Of a stretch of DNA of 64,000 nucleotides, positions 9,759-18,781 are shown in pieces. Where the stretch lies: NCBI GenBank assembly GCA_021781415.1, contig JAJXWW010000212.1:1-64000 (forward strand). Direction: 5' to 3'. The translations under genes were made by a program, and so were the position numbers. Under the pieces are notes generated by a model, which was not told the DNA's origin, ran no database searches, and saw only the letters and a program-made list of their open reading frames with translations. Positions within the stretch are counted from its first letter, which is position 1, and each line of letters begins with the position of its first letter. This DNA comes from Planctomycetota bacterium (lineage in GTDB: Bacteria; Planctomycetota; Planctomycetia; Gemmatales; Gemmataceae).

Positions 9759-11269
9759 GGGAGCGGCGCTGTGCGGTTGGCTGTCGGGGTTCGGCGCTTG
9801 AAGAGCAGAGCGTTGCCTTGGCGGGCGGTTTCGTGCCAGAAGGGAGAGGCACGGACGAGGGATACAAGAGAATGGTGGTAGGGGCCGGTTTCTAATACGA
9901 GATATTGGACATCGTAAGAAGATAGGATCTCTTGCCAATCGGCTCGGCCTCGCGTCACGGCCTCGTATTGCTCCCACACTTCATCCGGCACGATCTCGAT
10001 GCGTCCGTCCATAAATACGGTGTAGGTCGGCGTCAGACTCCAACCCAGGTATTCGCCCCAGGCAAAGCGGGTGAAAATGTGTCCGCCACGCCCCTCGGCT
10101 CGAAGGCGGTCGGCGAGAGCTTGCAAATCGGTCTCGGTGCGATGGGCGCGCTCCGGACGCGAGAAGATCGGGTTGTACGCCTCCAGCCACGGGGTACTGA
10201 AGATCGCGGCGAGGACGAGCGCGGCGCACGCCAGGGCGTTCCCGAGCGAGGGTCGGTCGTCGCCGGCGTCGAGTTGCCGCAAGCGCGGCCAGAGCGCGGC
10301 GAATTGCGCCGCCAGGATCGGCGCGACAATCAGCAGCCACCAGGCGACCATGCGAACCGAACCGCAGGAGAGCGGAAGAAAGCAGCCGAGCAGACACAGT
10401 TCGCGCGTCGTCGGGCGGCGCGGCGACAGGGCCAAGCCGGCGACCAACGCCGTCAGCGAGAAGACCCAGACTTTGCCCGTCAGCGTGTTCCAGCCCGGCG
10501 GCAGCCATTCGTCGATGGTCCGTCCGGATGCCACCCTCGAGGTCTGCGCCACATATTCGTAGATGTGCCAATCGTAGGGATTCACCAGCGTAGCGGCGAC
10601 GCTGCCAAGAACGCACAACAGCCACGCGCTGCAAGTCCAGACGGCGACCGTGGAGCGCGTGCGCGCGGCGTCGAACACCTCCGCCGCCGCGTAGCAGCCG
10701 ATCGCCAGCAGACCGACGGGGAAGCCGCCGTGGACGTTGGCCCACAGCGCCATCAACAGCGGCGCGGCCAACAGCAATCTGCAACGATGCCGCGCTCCCT
10801 CCAGAACGCCGCACATCAAGACGAAAAGCAGGATCGACAGGGTTTGCGGTCGAATGAGGATCAGCTGCCACAAGCCGAGGAAGGCGACCAGACACGCCGC
10901 AGCCGCGGCGACCAACGAACCGGAGCGCCGCCAGGCGCGCACCATCAGAAAAGCCATCGCCGCGGCGAGAAGGGCGGCATTGATGGTCTGGATCAGCGGC
11001 AGCCCGCCCTTGGCATACAGACGATAGAAGAGCAGCTGCCAACCCCAATTCGGATCGCGCAGCGGTTGGCCGTGTACCGTGAACGTGAATCGATCCTCAT
11101 CGAGCAGTCGATCTTCGGCGACAATGGCGCGGCCGCGCGCCAGATGATGCCACAGATCGGTCTGATAATTTCGATCCAAGACGGCGGCAATGAAGATCAA
11201 CGCCGGTGCCAAGAGGAACCGGGTCCAACGATCCGAAGGAAAGAGCATGGAAGTCATCGTTTCAAGCAT
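9755..11269 (-). CDS. Polytopic membrane protein, GT-C-like architecture, unknown function
   Basis: This 504-residue protein has about ten hydrophobic helices between residues ~15 and ~370 and a soluble C-terminal domain of ~130 residues. The periplasmic-facing first loop ('DLWHHLARGRAIVAEDRL', 'DPNWGWQLLFYRLY') resembles the acidic/aromatic first loop of GT-C glycosyltransferases and of dolichyl-phosphate-mannose mannosyltransferase-like proteins. The C-terminal 'YTVFMDGRIEIVPDEVWEQY' segment is typical of a hypothetical planctomycete group. The function is not known; envelope glycan assembly is inference only. The stop codon coincides with the border of a family A repeat. It lies 34 bp downstream of the GH10-like gene's neighbourhood but reads as a separate gene. 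Confidence 0.7.
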   Translation of the reverse strand: MLETMTSMLFPSDRWTRFLLAPALIFIAAVLDRNYQTDLWHHLARGRAIVAEDRLLDEDRFTFTVHGQPLRDPNWGWQLLFYRLYAKGGLPLIQTINAALLAAAMAFLMVRAWRRSGSLVAAAAACLVAFLGLWQLILIRPQTLSILLFVLMCGVLEGARHRCRLLLAAPLLMALWANVHGGFPVGLLAIGCYAAAEVFDAARTRSTVAVWTCSAWLLCVLGSVAATLVNPYDWHIYEYVAQTSRVASGRTIDEWLPPGWNTLTGKVWVFSLTALVAGLALSPRRPTTRELCLLGCFLPLSCGSVRMVAWWLLIVAPILAAQFAALWPRLRQLDAGDDRPSLGNALACAALVLAAIFSTPWLEAYNPIFSRPERAHRTETDLQALADRLRAEGRGGHIFTRFAWGEYLGWSLTPTYTVFMDGRIEIVPDEVWEQYEAVTRGRADWQEILSSYDVQYLVLETGPYHHSLVSLVRASPFWHETARQGNALLFKRRTPTANRTAPLP

Positions 11270-11303
11270 AGAATGCGAAACGAGAACGGGCGCGCGGGGC
11301 GGA

Positions 11304-12794
11304 TTATTTCAGATGGGTTTGGCGTAGCTCGCGGAGCTTGTGCAAGGCGGGCTTCACGCGGTCTTGAGGATCGACGAGACCGGCGTGGGGGAAGAGATGG
11401 GTTTCGGCATCGCGCAGGTGGACCCAGTGGACGCCCTGGACGTAAGTTTTGCACAGGGCGAGGGCGGCCACGTCGGCGGTCCAGGCGGCCTGCACTTCGG
11501 GAGTGAAGCCGTCGCCCCAATATCCGCCATCGACCCATAAGTCGGGATCGGCGTCGGCATCGGGCAGCGACGACGACGGACAGCCGAGCGTCACGCGCAA
11601 CGAAACGCCCAGCAGCGCGTACAGATCGAGCAAGCGTGAGACTTCGAGCAAATCGCGGCAATAGCTCCCTCGCGGCGTGACCCCCATCACCAATTCGAGA
11701 TCCAGGGCGTTGAGGTTGAGTCCGGATCGGACGAGCGTGTCGGCAAAAGAGAACGGGGACGGGCTGCGTTCGTCGCGGGCCACATATTCGCCCCACGGTT
11801 GGGCGATGCCGATGCTGAGTTCCAACGAGGGATCGACCTGCCGCGCCGTCTCGGCCAGCCGATACGTCAGGCCGAGCAGATCGTCTTCGGACAGCGAGAG
11901 GACGTTGGCGGAATTGCTGGCGGCGGTGAGCTGCCAACGGCGAATGCGTTGGCGATAGCGTCGCACGGCCGTCTCGACGAACTTGCACATGAAGGCGGCC
12001 AAACTCGGCCGGTCGCGCTCCCACTGCCACAGCCAGGCCGGAAGCTGGGCCGAAGAGAAGTCGATCAATGGCCCGGCGGAAACGTCCCATTTCTGTTGCC
12101 GCGCCCAGTCCACCAGCGCGTCGGTCTCTTGCCAGCGATAATTCCCCTCTTCTTGCTCGATATTTCCCCACGGCATCGCCACGCTCACGCCGTTGCACGC
12201 CGAGGTCAACTCGTCGGCGAGAGGTTGCGGCGGGATGATTCCGCTCAGACGACAGGCCAAAGTCGAATCGAGACGGGCTTGGCGATGGTGGCGGATCTGA
12301 AAGACTTGGGCAACGTAGGTTCGGGCCAGCTGCTCGGCGGCCCGATAGGCGAGATCGAGCGTGCTTTGGGCCTGTCGATTTTGGTGTTCGGGAGAATCGC
12401 TGGCGATGGTTTGCGCGAAAGACTGTTCGGCGTCGCGAAGGATCTGCTCCAATTCCGGCGACAGATACAGCCCGCCGGTTCGCCAATCGAACGCCTGACA
12501 GCGAACCTGATTGACTTTGCCGCGCGCCAATTCGACGAGCAGGTTGTAGGGACGACGGCGTTCGATGAGGGTGGCGGAGGCACCCATCAAACGGCCGCGC
12601 CCGTCGAGGGTCCAGGGCGCGAGCAAAAAGCCGCTTTCGTTGACCGCGCGCCCCAGGCGCAGCGTGTCGCCCGCTATTTCTAGGTCGGACGGCCACGGCG
12701 AATTATCGGGACCGCCGGCCATCCAGGTACGTTTCAGTTCCTTGACGTTATCCGCGGATAGTCCGGCCGGAAGTTGAAACGACAACGTGCCCAT
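11304..12794 (-). CDS. GH10 (xylanase)-fold protein, catalytic glutamates apparently missing
   Basis: The 496-residue protein starts at ATG 12794 (MGTLSFQLPAG); a much longer upstream frame is a shadow of lpxI. From residue ~190 the sequence follows the GH10 endo-xylanase barrel: 'CNGVSVAMPWGNIEQEEGNY', 'DALVDWARQQKWDVSAGPLI', 'LPAWLW', then an RRYRQRIRRWQL strand. In active GH10 enzymes this strand ends in a Val-Asn-Glu acid/base; here it reads TAASNS. The later TELD-type nucleophile strand appears as 'LRVTLGCPS'. Both glutamates therefore look lost, suggesting a glycan-binding or structural role. The N-terminal ~180 residues are an all-beta domain of unknown type. No signal peptide is obvious. 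Confidence 0.72.
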   Translation of the reverse strand: MGTLSFQLPAGLSADNVKELKRTWMAGGPDNSPWPSDLEIAGDTLRLGRAVNESGFLLAPWTLDGRGRLMGASATLIERRRPYNLLVELARGKVNQVRCQAFDWRTGGLYLSPELEQILRDAEQSFAQTIASDSPEHQNRQAQSTLDLAYRAAEQLARTYVAQVFQIRHHRQARLDSTLACRLSGIIPPQPLADELTSACNGVSVAMPWGNIEQEEGNYRWQETDALVDWARQQKWDVSAGPLIDFSSAQLPAWLWQWERDRPSLAAFMCKFVETAVRRYRQRIRRWQLTAASNSANVLSLSEDDLLGLTYRLAETARQVDPSLELSIGIAQPWGEYVARDERSPSPFSFADTLVRSGLNLNALDLELVMGVTPRGSYCRDLLEVSRLLDLYALLGVSLRVTLGCPSSSLPDADADPDLWVDGGYWGDGFTPEVQAAWTADVAALALCKTYVQGVHWVHLRDAETHLFPHAGLVDPQDRVKPALHKLRELRQTHLK

Positions 12795-12926
12795 GAGAGA
12801 ATTCCGGAACTCGAAATCCCAAACTCTACACGCATTCTCCGTTTCTTTTGGTATCAAATTCGAGCGCCCAGGGCAATTCGGATCGCTGCGATTCGCATTT
12901 TCGCCGAATAGCGCTGTTCTCGGATT

Positions 12927-12977
12927 CTCCCCTCTCCCCTGAGTACAGGGGAGAGGGGAGTAGCGCTCTATTGTTAG
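12927..12977. repeat. Family A palindromic element, short copy abutting the lpxI stop
   Basis: CTCCCCTCTCCCCTG / CAGGGGAGAGGGGAG is a perfect 15-bp stem with AGTA as loop. TAG-N10-TTAG follows, and the TTA is the reverse-strand stop codon of lpxI. It separates lpxI from the GH10-like gene and may terminate lpxI transcription. Confidence 0.85.
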
Positions 12978-13870
12978 GAGAGCGGCAGGGCGACGACGGT
13001 GAGGCCGTAGCGGTCGGCGAGAGCCAGAGTTTGCTCGCGGTCGAGAACGATCGTCTTGTTGGCCTCGATGGCCAAAACCCGACCGCCGGCCCGATGCAGG
13101 TTTTCGACGGTCGTGCAACCGACGGTCGGCACGTCGAAGCGCATGTCTTGATTCGGTTTGGCCACCTTGACGACGACGAACCCTCCGGCCCGGCACCATT
13201 CGCCGGCGCGGAGTATGGCGCGGTCGGTTCCTTCGATGGCCTCGACGGCGAGAACGGCGCGATCCTTGACGGCCACGCTTTGACCCACATCGAGTCGCCC
13301 CATCTCCTTGGCCATTTCCCAGCCGAAAGCGATGTCGCGCTCCTCGCGGGCCGTCGGCGCGCGCTTCGTCAAGACTCCAGGATTCACGAGCAACTCCGGA
13401 CACAGGGTTAAAGCGCTTTCGATGCGCAGTCCATCGCGGCGAAACTCTTCGACCACCGAAAGCAATAGCGTATCGTCGCGGTTGTCGCGCCGATTGCGGA
13501 GATACCACCACGAGAACGTGCGCCAGTCGGGAAGAAAGCGAATCAGCTTCCAAGGTCGATGCATGAGGCCGGCCTTATGCACTTTACCGGCCATGACCAC
13601 CGACTCGACCCCCTCGCGCCGAAACGAACGGATCATGCGCCCCATCTGCAAGGGCCGCGTCCAATAGTGACGCGTCGCCAACGGAATCAACTCCGGCGAT
13701 GCCTCGCCCCGAATGGCCACGCAAACGACCGGCAAGCCCACGCTGCGCGCCTTCTCGGCAAAGGCGATGGGAAAGCGCCCCCAGCCGGCCAGGAGTCCGA
13801 TGGGCCGCCGGTTCGCCGGGGTGGGGTCGTCACCCGGCAGCTCACGCTGCCGGTTCGCCGAGTCCGTCAT
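12974..13870 (-). CDS. lpxI: UDP-2,3-diacylglucosamine pyrophosphatase LpxI (DUF1009)
   Basis: LpxI hydrolyses UDP-2,3-diacylglucosamine to lipid X plus UMP in lipid A synthesis; it replaces LpxH in many bacteria. The 298-residue protein shows the family pattern: '[19 protein letters not shown]' at the N-terminus, 'VVMAGKVHK', '[12 protein letters not shown]', '[20 protein letters not shown]' with the conserved DR and EGTD region, and the '[19 protein letters not shown]' motif. ATG 13870 overlaps the lpxD stop by ATGA, so translation is probably coupled. Residues ~6-16 ([10 protein letters not shown]) are encoded by a family B palindrome, an unusual in-frame insertion ahead of the conserved core. 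Confidence 0.93.
   Translation of the reverse strand: MTDSANRQRELPGDDPTPANRRPIGLLAGWGRFPIAFAEKARSVGLPVVCVAIRGEASPELIPLATRHYWTRPLQMGRMIRSFRREGVESVVMAGKVHKAGLMHRPWKLIRFLPDWRTFSWWYLRNRRDNRDDTLLLSVVEEFRRDGLRIESALTLCPELLVNPGVLTKRAPTAREERDIAFGWEMAKEMGRLDVGQSVAVKDRAVLAVEAIEGTDRAILRAGEWCRAGGFVVVKVAKPNQDMRFDVPTVGCTTVENLHRAGGRVLAIEANKTIVLDREQTLALADRYGLTVVALPLS
13831..13859. repeat. Family B palindrome inside the lpxI coding region
   Basis: CACCCGGCAGCTCACGCTGCCGGTTCGCC matches the intergenic family B copies at 5611-5735 and 25632-25703. Here it is translated as part of the LpxI N-terminus without breaking the frame. Confidence 0.85.
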
Positions 13871-14922
13871 GCCGCGCCTCGATCGAGTCCCATTTGTTGT
13901 TTGATTTGCCGCACGTCCCGGCATAGATCGGGCAGCCGCGTCAGGCTGAGCAGAATGCGTTTTTCTTCGCTCTCCGGCCGGGCCGGCGCGCCGAGCAGGC
14001 GTTCGCCGGGTTGCACGTCGCGGACGACGCCGGAACGCGCGCCGATGACGGCGCGGTCGGCGATGTGAACGTGATCGGCCACACCCACCTGACCGGCGAT
14101 CACCACGTAATCGCCGGTGGTACACGAACCGGCAATGCCCACTTGGCTAACGAAGAGATTATGACTACCTATCTGGCAATTGTGGCCTATCTGGACCTGA
14201 TTGTCGATTTTGGTTCCCGCGCCGACGCGCGTGGGCTGGAAGGTGCCGCGGTCGATGGTCGTACCCGCGCCGATCTCCACGTCGTCGCCGATCTCCACGC
14301 TGCCCAGCTGCGGAATCTTGACGTGCCGCCCGCCCTGAAAGCGATAGCCGAACCCGTCCGCGCCGAGTACGGCGTTGGCGTGAACGATGACGCGGTCGCC
14401 GAGAACCGTGCCGTCGTAGAGGACGGCGTGCGGATGCAGCACAACATCGTCGCCGAGACGGCAATGGCGACCGACGATGGCTCCGCCGTGCAGTCGGCAA
14501 CGCGCGCCGACCACGCTGCCTTCGCCGACGACGGCGAAGGGATGCAGGGTCGCATCGGGACCGAGGCGCGCCGAGGGATGAACGACGGCGCGCGGATCGA
14601 TGCTCGGTGGCGGCTCGACCGTCTTGCCGCGCAAGTGCTGGACGACGGCGATGAAGGCCGTCAACGGATCGTCCACCTCAATCGCCGTCAGCACGATTCC
14701 CTCGCCGTTGACGAGTTCCTCTCGGCGCGCGGCTAGCGCGGGAGGAACGAGCGCCGTTCGCGCGCGGCACTTTTTGAGATGGCGAAGATTGCGATCGTTT
14801 TCGATGAACGTGAGGTCGTCGGGCTGGGCCTCGTTCATGGGGCAGGCCGCGACAATGGCACGGTCGTCGCCGTGAACGCGCCCCCGCACGAGTTCGGCCA
14901 CTTGGCTAACGGTGATCTCCAC
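13867..14922 (-). CDS. lpxD: UDP-3-O-(3-hydroxyacyl)glucosamine N-acyltransferase
   Basis: LpxD adds the second hydroxyacyl chain to UDP-3-O-acylglucosamine, the third step of lipid A synthesis. The 351-residue protein has the N-terminal uridine-binding domain (residues ~1-100, '[18 protein letters not shown]') followed by a left-handed beta-helix of hexapeptide repeats (~105-310). The catalytic loop region '[23 protein letters not shown]' and '[27 protein letters not shown]' match LpxD, including the histidine expected as base in 'IGHNC'. The C-terminal helix has an [16 protein letters not shown] pattern. It is followed directly by lpxI with a 4-base overlap. Confidence 0.95.
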   Translation of the reverse strand: MEITVSQVAELVRGRVHGDDRAIVAACPMNEAQPDDLTFIENDRNLRHLKKCRARTALVPPALAARREELVNGEGIVLTAIEVDDPLTAFIAVVQHLRGKTVEPPPSIDPRAVVHPSARLGPDATLHPFAVVGEGSVVGARCRLHGGAIVGRHCRLGDDVVLHPHAVLYDGTVLGDRVIVHANAVLGADGFGYRFQGGRHVKIPQLGSVEIGDDVEIGAGTTIDRGTFQPTRVGAGTKIDNQVQIGHNCQIGSHNLFVSQVGIAGSCTTGDYVVIAGQVGVADHVHIADRAVIGARSGVVRDVQPGERLLGAPARPESEEKRILLSLTRLPDLCRDVRQIKQQMGLDRGAA

Positions 14923-15044
14923 GATATCCGCGCCCCTTTCTTCCCTGAAAGGCGCTGCTCCGTCCCGTTGTGGTCCGGAGGAGAGCGAGGCGCGATGTTA
15001 GCGTCGGTTCCCCAAGACGGCAAGGCGAAAATAACCCGACGCGC

Positions 15045-15262
15045 TCGATCGCTCCGTCGGAGCCGGAAGCGTAAGCGACGGCGTTTCGACCGGAGCGCCG
15101 TCGCTTACGCTTCCGGCTCTGACGTATCGTAGACGGTGATTCGGGTTTAACGCCGTCGCTTACGCTTCCGGCTCAGAAACAACGTAGGAAGCGTTAGAGC
15201 CGGAAGCGTTAGCGACGGTGAATCCGATCGGAGCCGGAAGCGTTAGCGACGGTGATTCGGAC
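15045..15262. repeat. Palindromic repeat family C cluster (GAGCCGGAAGCGTAAGCGACGGC)
   Basis: At least five copies, in both orientations, of GAGCCGGAAGCGTTAGCGACGG or its complement fill the space between lpxD and the glycine-rich gene (14923-15276). Spacing and orientation are irregular, so this is not a CRISPR array. Further copies lie at 54415-54469 and 63864-63922. I see no gene in this gap. Confidence 0.85.
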
Positions 15263-15276
15263 GGAGCGAGAGAGGG

Positions 15277-16029
15277 CTACAGGCCCTTGCTGCCATTGAA
15301 GCCGCCGAAACCTTTGCCGGCAAATCCGCCGGCGAGGGGAAACGGCGCGACGCCGCGCAGTCCCAATCCCGGCACGCCGGCGATGCCGATCTGCAACGCT
15401 CCGCCGGGAAATCGCATGCCCAAGGCGAACGCTGGAGCGGGGGCGAAGCCGAACCCATTGAAACCGAAGCCCGGCACGCCAAAGCCATTGAATCCGAAGC
15501 GATTGAAGGCGAAGCCGTTCATCCCGAATCCATTGAAACCAAAGCCCGGAACCATGCCGAAGCCATTGAAGCCGAAGCCGTTAAAGCCAACGCCCCCGAT
15601 GCCGAAGCCATTGAAACCGAAGCCGTTGAAGCCGAAGCCTGGAGCCATGCCGAAGCCATTGAAACCGAAGCCATTGAAGCCGAAGCCGTTGAAGCCGCCT
15701 ATTCCAAAGGCGGGAAATCCTCCGATGGGCACTCCACCGATGCCGAAGCCATTGATGCCAAAGCCGCCGAAACCAATGCCGCCGACCGGAAAGCCGCCGA
15801 AGCCGAAGCCATTGATGCCAAAGCCGCCGAAGCCAATGCCTCCGACCGGAAAGCCGCCGAACCCCAAACCTCCGACATCGAGGTTGGGCGCGGGAAGAAT
15901 CAAGGGCGCGCCCGGCATGTTGTTGCCGCGAAATTGTCCTTGAGATTGCGACGGATTGGCCAGGATCACGACGACGAGAGCGAGGATCGTGATGTAGGCG
16001 AAGCGAAGCGAACGGATGAATACCGACAT
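15277..16029 (-). CDS. Secreted glycine-rich repeat protein (GFGGFGxxGFG repeats)
   Basis: The 250-residue protein starts at ATG 16029, just after a strong AAGGAGGAAGC ribosome-binding site; the longer frame upstream is not needed. Residues ~1-35 are a signal peptide ('ITILALVVVILANPSQSQG'). Residues ~55-210 consist almost entirely of Gly-Phe-rich units of the types GFGGFPVGG, IGFGGFGINGF and GFNGFGFNGFGMAPG. The last ~40 residues are Gly/Pro/Phe-rich ('PGFGFNGFGFAPAPAFALG'). Composition suggests a surface or matrix protein with a disordered or beta-rolled structure; no enzyme motif is visible. The DNA repeats make the gene prone to copy-number change. Confidence 0.8.
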   Translation of the reverse strand: MSVFIRSLRFAYITILALVVVILANPSQSQGQFRGNNMPGAPLILPAPNLDVGGLGFGGFPVGGIGFGGFGINGFGFGGFPVGGIGFGGFGINGFGIGGVPIGGFPAFGIGGFNGFGFNGFGFNGFGMAPGFGFNGFGFNGFGIGGVGFNGFGFNGFGMVPGFGFNGFGMNGFAFNRFGFNGFGVPGFGFNGFGFAPAPAFALGMRFPGGALQIGIAGVPGLGLRGVAPFPLAGGFAGKGFGGFNGSKGL

Positions 16030-16325
16030 GCTTCCTCCTTCATGGCGTTTTTCCGAATCGAACCCGCGAACGCGGACGCGGCGATTGGAAACACGCGAAG
16101 AGAACGTCCACTGCTTCCCCAAGCAGAAGGTTGCCACCGCAGGCTCGCGTTGCGCGGTCGTCCACGAGAGACGGCAACCTTTATTCTCCCCATCCGCATT
16201 ATCGGCACGAACGGACTCGGCGTCAAGGAACGCGGTGCGACGAACGCGGCCCGATTGCCGATGGAGAGAAAAAACGGTCGGAGACGTAGAAGGCGCGGTA
16301 AATTGGATTTTCCGTCCAAATCCCT

Positions 16326-16354
16326 TTGACCCCGACCCCTCGCAATGCTAGGAT
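16326..16354 (+). promoter_or_regulatory. Candidate housekeeping promoter of rpsB
   Basis: TTGACC and TAGGAT are separated by 17 bp, about 110 bp before the rpsB start, and no other comparable pair is visible in the 433-bp gap 16030-16462. The rest of the gap holds the 5' side of the glycine-rich gene and no further gene. Confidence 0.5.
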
Positions 16355-16462
16355 GACCTTCTTCACCCTTTAGGGAAGGGGATTTGTCATGAGCGCTGAG
16401 GCGATTGTGTTTCAATTGGTAGACACCACTTTTCATCCCACCGAGGAGCAGGAGGGCAGTGC

Positions 16463-17365
16463 GTGGCCATTGTCCAAGTAACCGATTTGATCGAGGCCGG
16501 TGTTCACTTCGGTCATCGAGCCAGCCGTTGGAATCCGAAGATGCGGCCGTACATTTACGGCAAGCGCAACTTAATCCACATCATCGACTTGCGTGAGACC
16601 GTCCGCGGACTACTGCGAGGACACCGCTATTTGGCCAAGGTGGCCAGCGCGGGGAGTCTCGTTTTGTTCGTCGGCACCAAGCGTCAAGCCAAGGAAGCCA
16701 TCGAGCGCGAAGCGGCGCGCTGCGGCATGCCGTTTGTCAGCGAGCGCTGGCTGGGCGGCACGCTGACGAACTATCGCACCATCCGCGACCGTTTGAAGCG
16801 GTTGCAAGAACTCGAGGCGATGTGGCTATCGGCCAACGAGAATCCGGCCAAGGTGCATTTGCCGACCTACATGAAGGGCATGCTCAACGAGTCTGGCAAG
16901 CTCGAACTGAGCAAAGCGCCCGAAAGCGCCCCCATTCGCGGCTACAGCAAGAAAATGGTCGCCACCCTCAACCGCGAGTTGATGAAGATTCAGCGCAACC
17001 TGTCGGGCATCCGCGAGATGAATCGACTGCCCGACGCCTTGGTCGTCGTCGATCCCAAGCGCGAGCATATCGCCGTCAAGGAAGCGCAGCGCATGGGGGT
17101 TGCCACGGTCTCGTTGATCGATACCGACAGCGACCCCGACGTGGTCGATCTGCCGATTCCGGGCAACGACGATAGCATTCGTTCCATCGAATTGGTCTTG
17201 TCGAAGTTGGCCGACGCCGTGCTGGAAGGCAAGGCCGCCCTGCCGGCCGATCAGCCGCAGACCGGCCCCAAACCGCGTCCCGCGCCGACCAACGTGGGCA
17301 GTTCCGGCAACGGCAACGTCCCGGGTGCCGCGAACCCCAAGCCCGCCTCGGTAGTCGTGGAATAA
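16463..17365 (+). CDS. rpsB: 30S ribosomal protein S2
   Basis: S2 binds the small subunit together with S1 and is needed for mRNA loading. The family core is intact: '[19 protein letters not shown]', 'IHIIDLRET', '[16 protein letters not shown]', '[17 protein letters not shown]', '[20 protein letters not shown]'. The start is GTG 16463 (M-A-I-V), preceded by GCAGGAGGGC. At 300 residues it is longer than usual because of a Pro/Asn/Gly-rich, probably disordered C-terminal tail (~255-300). tsf follows 108 bp downstream, the common rpsB-tsf pair. Confidence 0.97.
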   Translation: MAIVQVTDLIEAGVHFGHRASRWNPKMRPYIYGKRNLIHIIDLRETVRGLLRGHRYLAKVASAGSLVLFVGTKRQAKEAIEREAARCGMPFVSERWLGGTLTNYRTIRDRLKRLQELEAMWLSANENPAKVHLPTYMKGMLNESGKLELSKAPESAPIRGYSKKMVATLNRELMKIQRNLSGIREMNRLPDALVVVDPKREHIAVKEAQRMGVATVSLIDTDSDPDVVDLPIPGNDDSIRSIELVLSKLADAVLEGKAALPADQPQTGPKPRPAPTNVGSSGNGNVPGAANPKPASVVVE

Positions 17366-17388
17366 GGCAAGGTTTCCGTTTGGCTGCG

Positions 17389-17446
17389 GAACGGAACGGA
17401 GCGCGAGATCGATCCCGCGCTCCGTTCCGCTCCGCGTCGCGGCTAA
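17389..17446. repeat. Family D palindrome between rpsB and tsf
   Basis: GGAACGGAACGGAGCGCGAGATC pairs with GATCCCGCGCTCCGTTCCGCTCC, followed by GCGTCGCGGCTAA. It could form an attenuating hairpin between rpsB and tsf. Related copies: 18325-18361, 23625-23697, 50810-50871, 56905-57034 and 59533-59592. Confidence 0.75.
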
Positions 17447-17473
17447 ACGTCAAGTAGTATGAGGATGAGGAAC

Positions 17474-18310
17474 ATGGCAGAGATCACCGCCGAAGCGGTC
17501 AAGAAATTGCGCGACCGCACCGGAATGCAGATGATGAAGTGCAAGGCCGCTCTCCAAAAAGCCGACGGCGACATGGAGAAGGCCATCGAGATTATTCGCA
17601 AGGAGAACGCCGGAGCGATTGACAAAGTCGCCGGCCGCGAAACCGCCGAGGGACGCATCGGCGTTTTCATCGATCCGGCCAAGCAAGTCGGCGCACTCAT
17701 CGAGTTGCGCTGCGAGAGCGCCCCCGTGGGCAAGAGCGATCTGTTCGTGCAGTTGGCCAACGACCTCGCCAAACAAGTCGCCCTCCACGGCGCGAAATCG
17801 CCGGACGAACTATTCGGTCAGACCTTCGTGGACGATGCCAAGAAGAGCATCAACGAGCGGATTGCCGAAGTCGTCGGGTTGGTGAGCGAGAACATCAAAC
17901 CGGCCCGCATGGCGCGTCTGACCGGCTTGCTCGGCTCCTACATTCATCACGACGGCTCGGTCGGCGTCATGGTGCGCGTGGAAGGCGAGAAGGCCGATCC
18001 GCAGTTGCTGCGCGACGTGTGCATGCACATCACCGCACGCAACCCCGCGGCCGCCGTGCGCGAGCAAGTCTCGAAAGAGACCATCGACAAAGAGCTGGAC
18101 ATCGCCCGCGCTCAGGCGGCGGCGACCGGCAAGCCGGCCAACATCGTCGAGATGATCGCCGAAGGCAAGATGAAAACCTGGTTTGCCGAAAACGTCTTGA
18201 GCGAACAGCCGTTCGTGAAAGACGACAGCAAAACAGTCGGCGACCTCCTCAAGGCTGCCGGTCTGAAACTCGTCGAATTCGTCCGCCTCCGCGTCGGCGA
18301 AGTCGGCTGA
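17474..18310 (+). CDS. tsf: Translation elongation factor Ts
   Basis: EF-Ts exchanges GDP for GTP on EF-Tu. The 278-residue protein has the N-terminal UBA-like module ('VKKLRDRTGMQMMKCKAAL', 'GDMEKAIEIIRK') and the two dimerisation/core subdomains ('GRIGVFIDPAKQVGALIELRCE', 'GSYIHHDGSVGVMVRVEG', 'DVCMHITARNP'). I chose ATG 17474 because the family begins MAEITAEAVKKLR and GAGGA lies just before; two in-frame ATGs at 17459 and 17465 would add MRMRN. It is the second gene of the rpsB-tsf unit. Confidence 0.97.
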   Translation: MAEITAEAVKKLRDRTGMQMMKCKAALQKADGDMEKAIEIIRKENAGAIDKVAGRETAEGRIGVFIDPAKQVGALIELRCESAPVGKSDLFVQLANDLAKQVALHGAKSPDELFGQTFVDDAKKSINERIAEVVGLVSENIKPARMARLTGLLGSYIHHDGSVGVMVRVEGEKADPQLLRDVCMHITARNPAAAVREQVSKETIDKELDIARAQAAATGKPANIVEMIAEGKMKTWFAENVLSEQPFVKDDSKTVGDLLKAAGLKLVEFVRLRVGEVG

Positions 18311-18324
18311 AATAGCGATAGTCC

Positions 18325-18361
18325 GCGAGCGAGCGCACACCCCGCGCTCGCCCGCGGCTAA
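18325..18361. repeat. Family D-like palindrome after tsf
   Basis: GCGAGCGAGCGC and GCGCTCGCCCGCGGCTAAAA form an imperfect hairpin directly behind tsf, a plausible terminator of the rpsB-tsf unit. Confidence 0.55.
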
Positions 18362-18518
18362 AACTCGACGGTCTTCAAGTCTTCCTTCCATTTCTCGGCA
18401 GTTCCAAGCATCGAAACTACTTCGCTATGATCTCACAAATGACGTGAAGGAGATCGCCGAGCCGGTTGAAGAATTGCGTCATTCGTTCCGCTTTCCGAAG
18501 CAAGCCAGACGCGAGAAC

Positions 18519-18781
18519 TTAGAAGCTGTCCGATAAGCCCCTCTCCCCCTGTACTCAGGGGGAGAGGGGTTGGGGTGAGGGGGTGATTTTTCCGCATGTT
18601 CTCGCCCCTCACCCCCGACCCCTTGTATGTTCTCCCATGCCACTTGAGAAGGGAGAACGCAAAGGCGAATGGGTTGAAAAGCCGGGGTTTCCGCAAACAG
18701 CGATGACCGAAAGACCCCGGTTTTCAACACAGTCGCTCTCCCCTGAATACAGGGGAGAGGGGAGTAGCGCTGAACTGTTAG
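18519..18781. repeat. Family A element, long composite copy (MITE-like), flanked by TTAG
   Basis: TTAG at both ends encloses CCCCTCTCCCCCTGTACTCA and its complement plus a second inner repeat (GTGAGGGGGTGATTTTTCCG / CCCCTCACCCCCGACCCC). The right arm is interrupted by ~100 bp beginning TTGTATGTTCTCCCATGCCA. The same composite, inverted, lies at 52372-52612. The right TTAG supplies the reverse-strand stop of the gene at 18778. The element fills most of the 467-bp gap after tsf; no gene is visible in it. Confidence 0.8.

Noticed and set aside
9932-11506. 524-codon open frame on the + strand
   Set aside because: It is antisense to the polytopic membrane protein and the GH10-like gene; its Arg/Gln-rich composition is that of a GC-rich shadow frame.
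12795-13553. 5' extension of the GH10-like frame
   Set aside because: The extension crosses lpxI and the family A hairpin; the GH10-like protein starts at ATG 12794.
15045-15262. Possible CRISPR array
   Set aside because: Repeat units occur in both orientations with irregular spacing and no unique equal-length spacers; it is family C palindromes.
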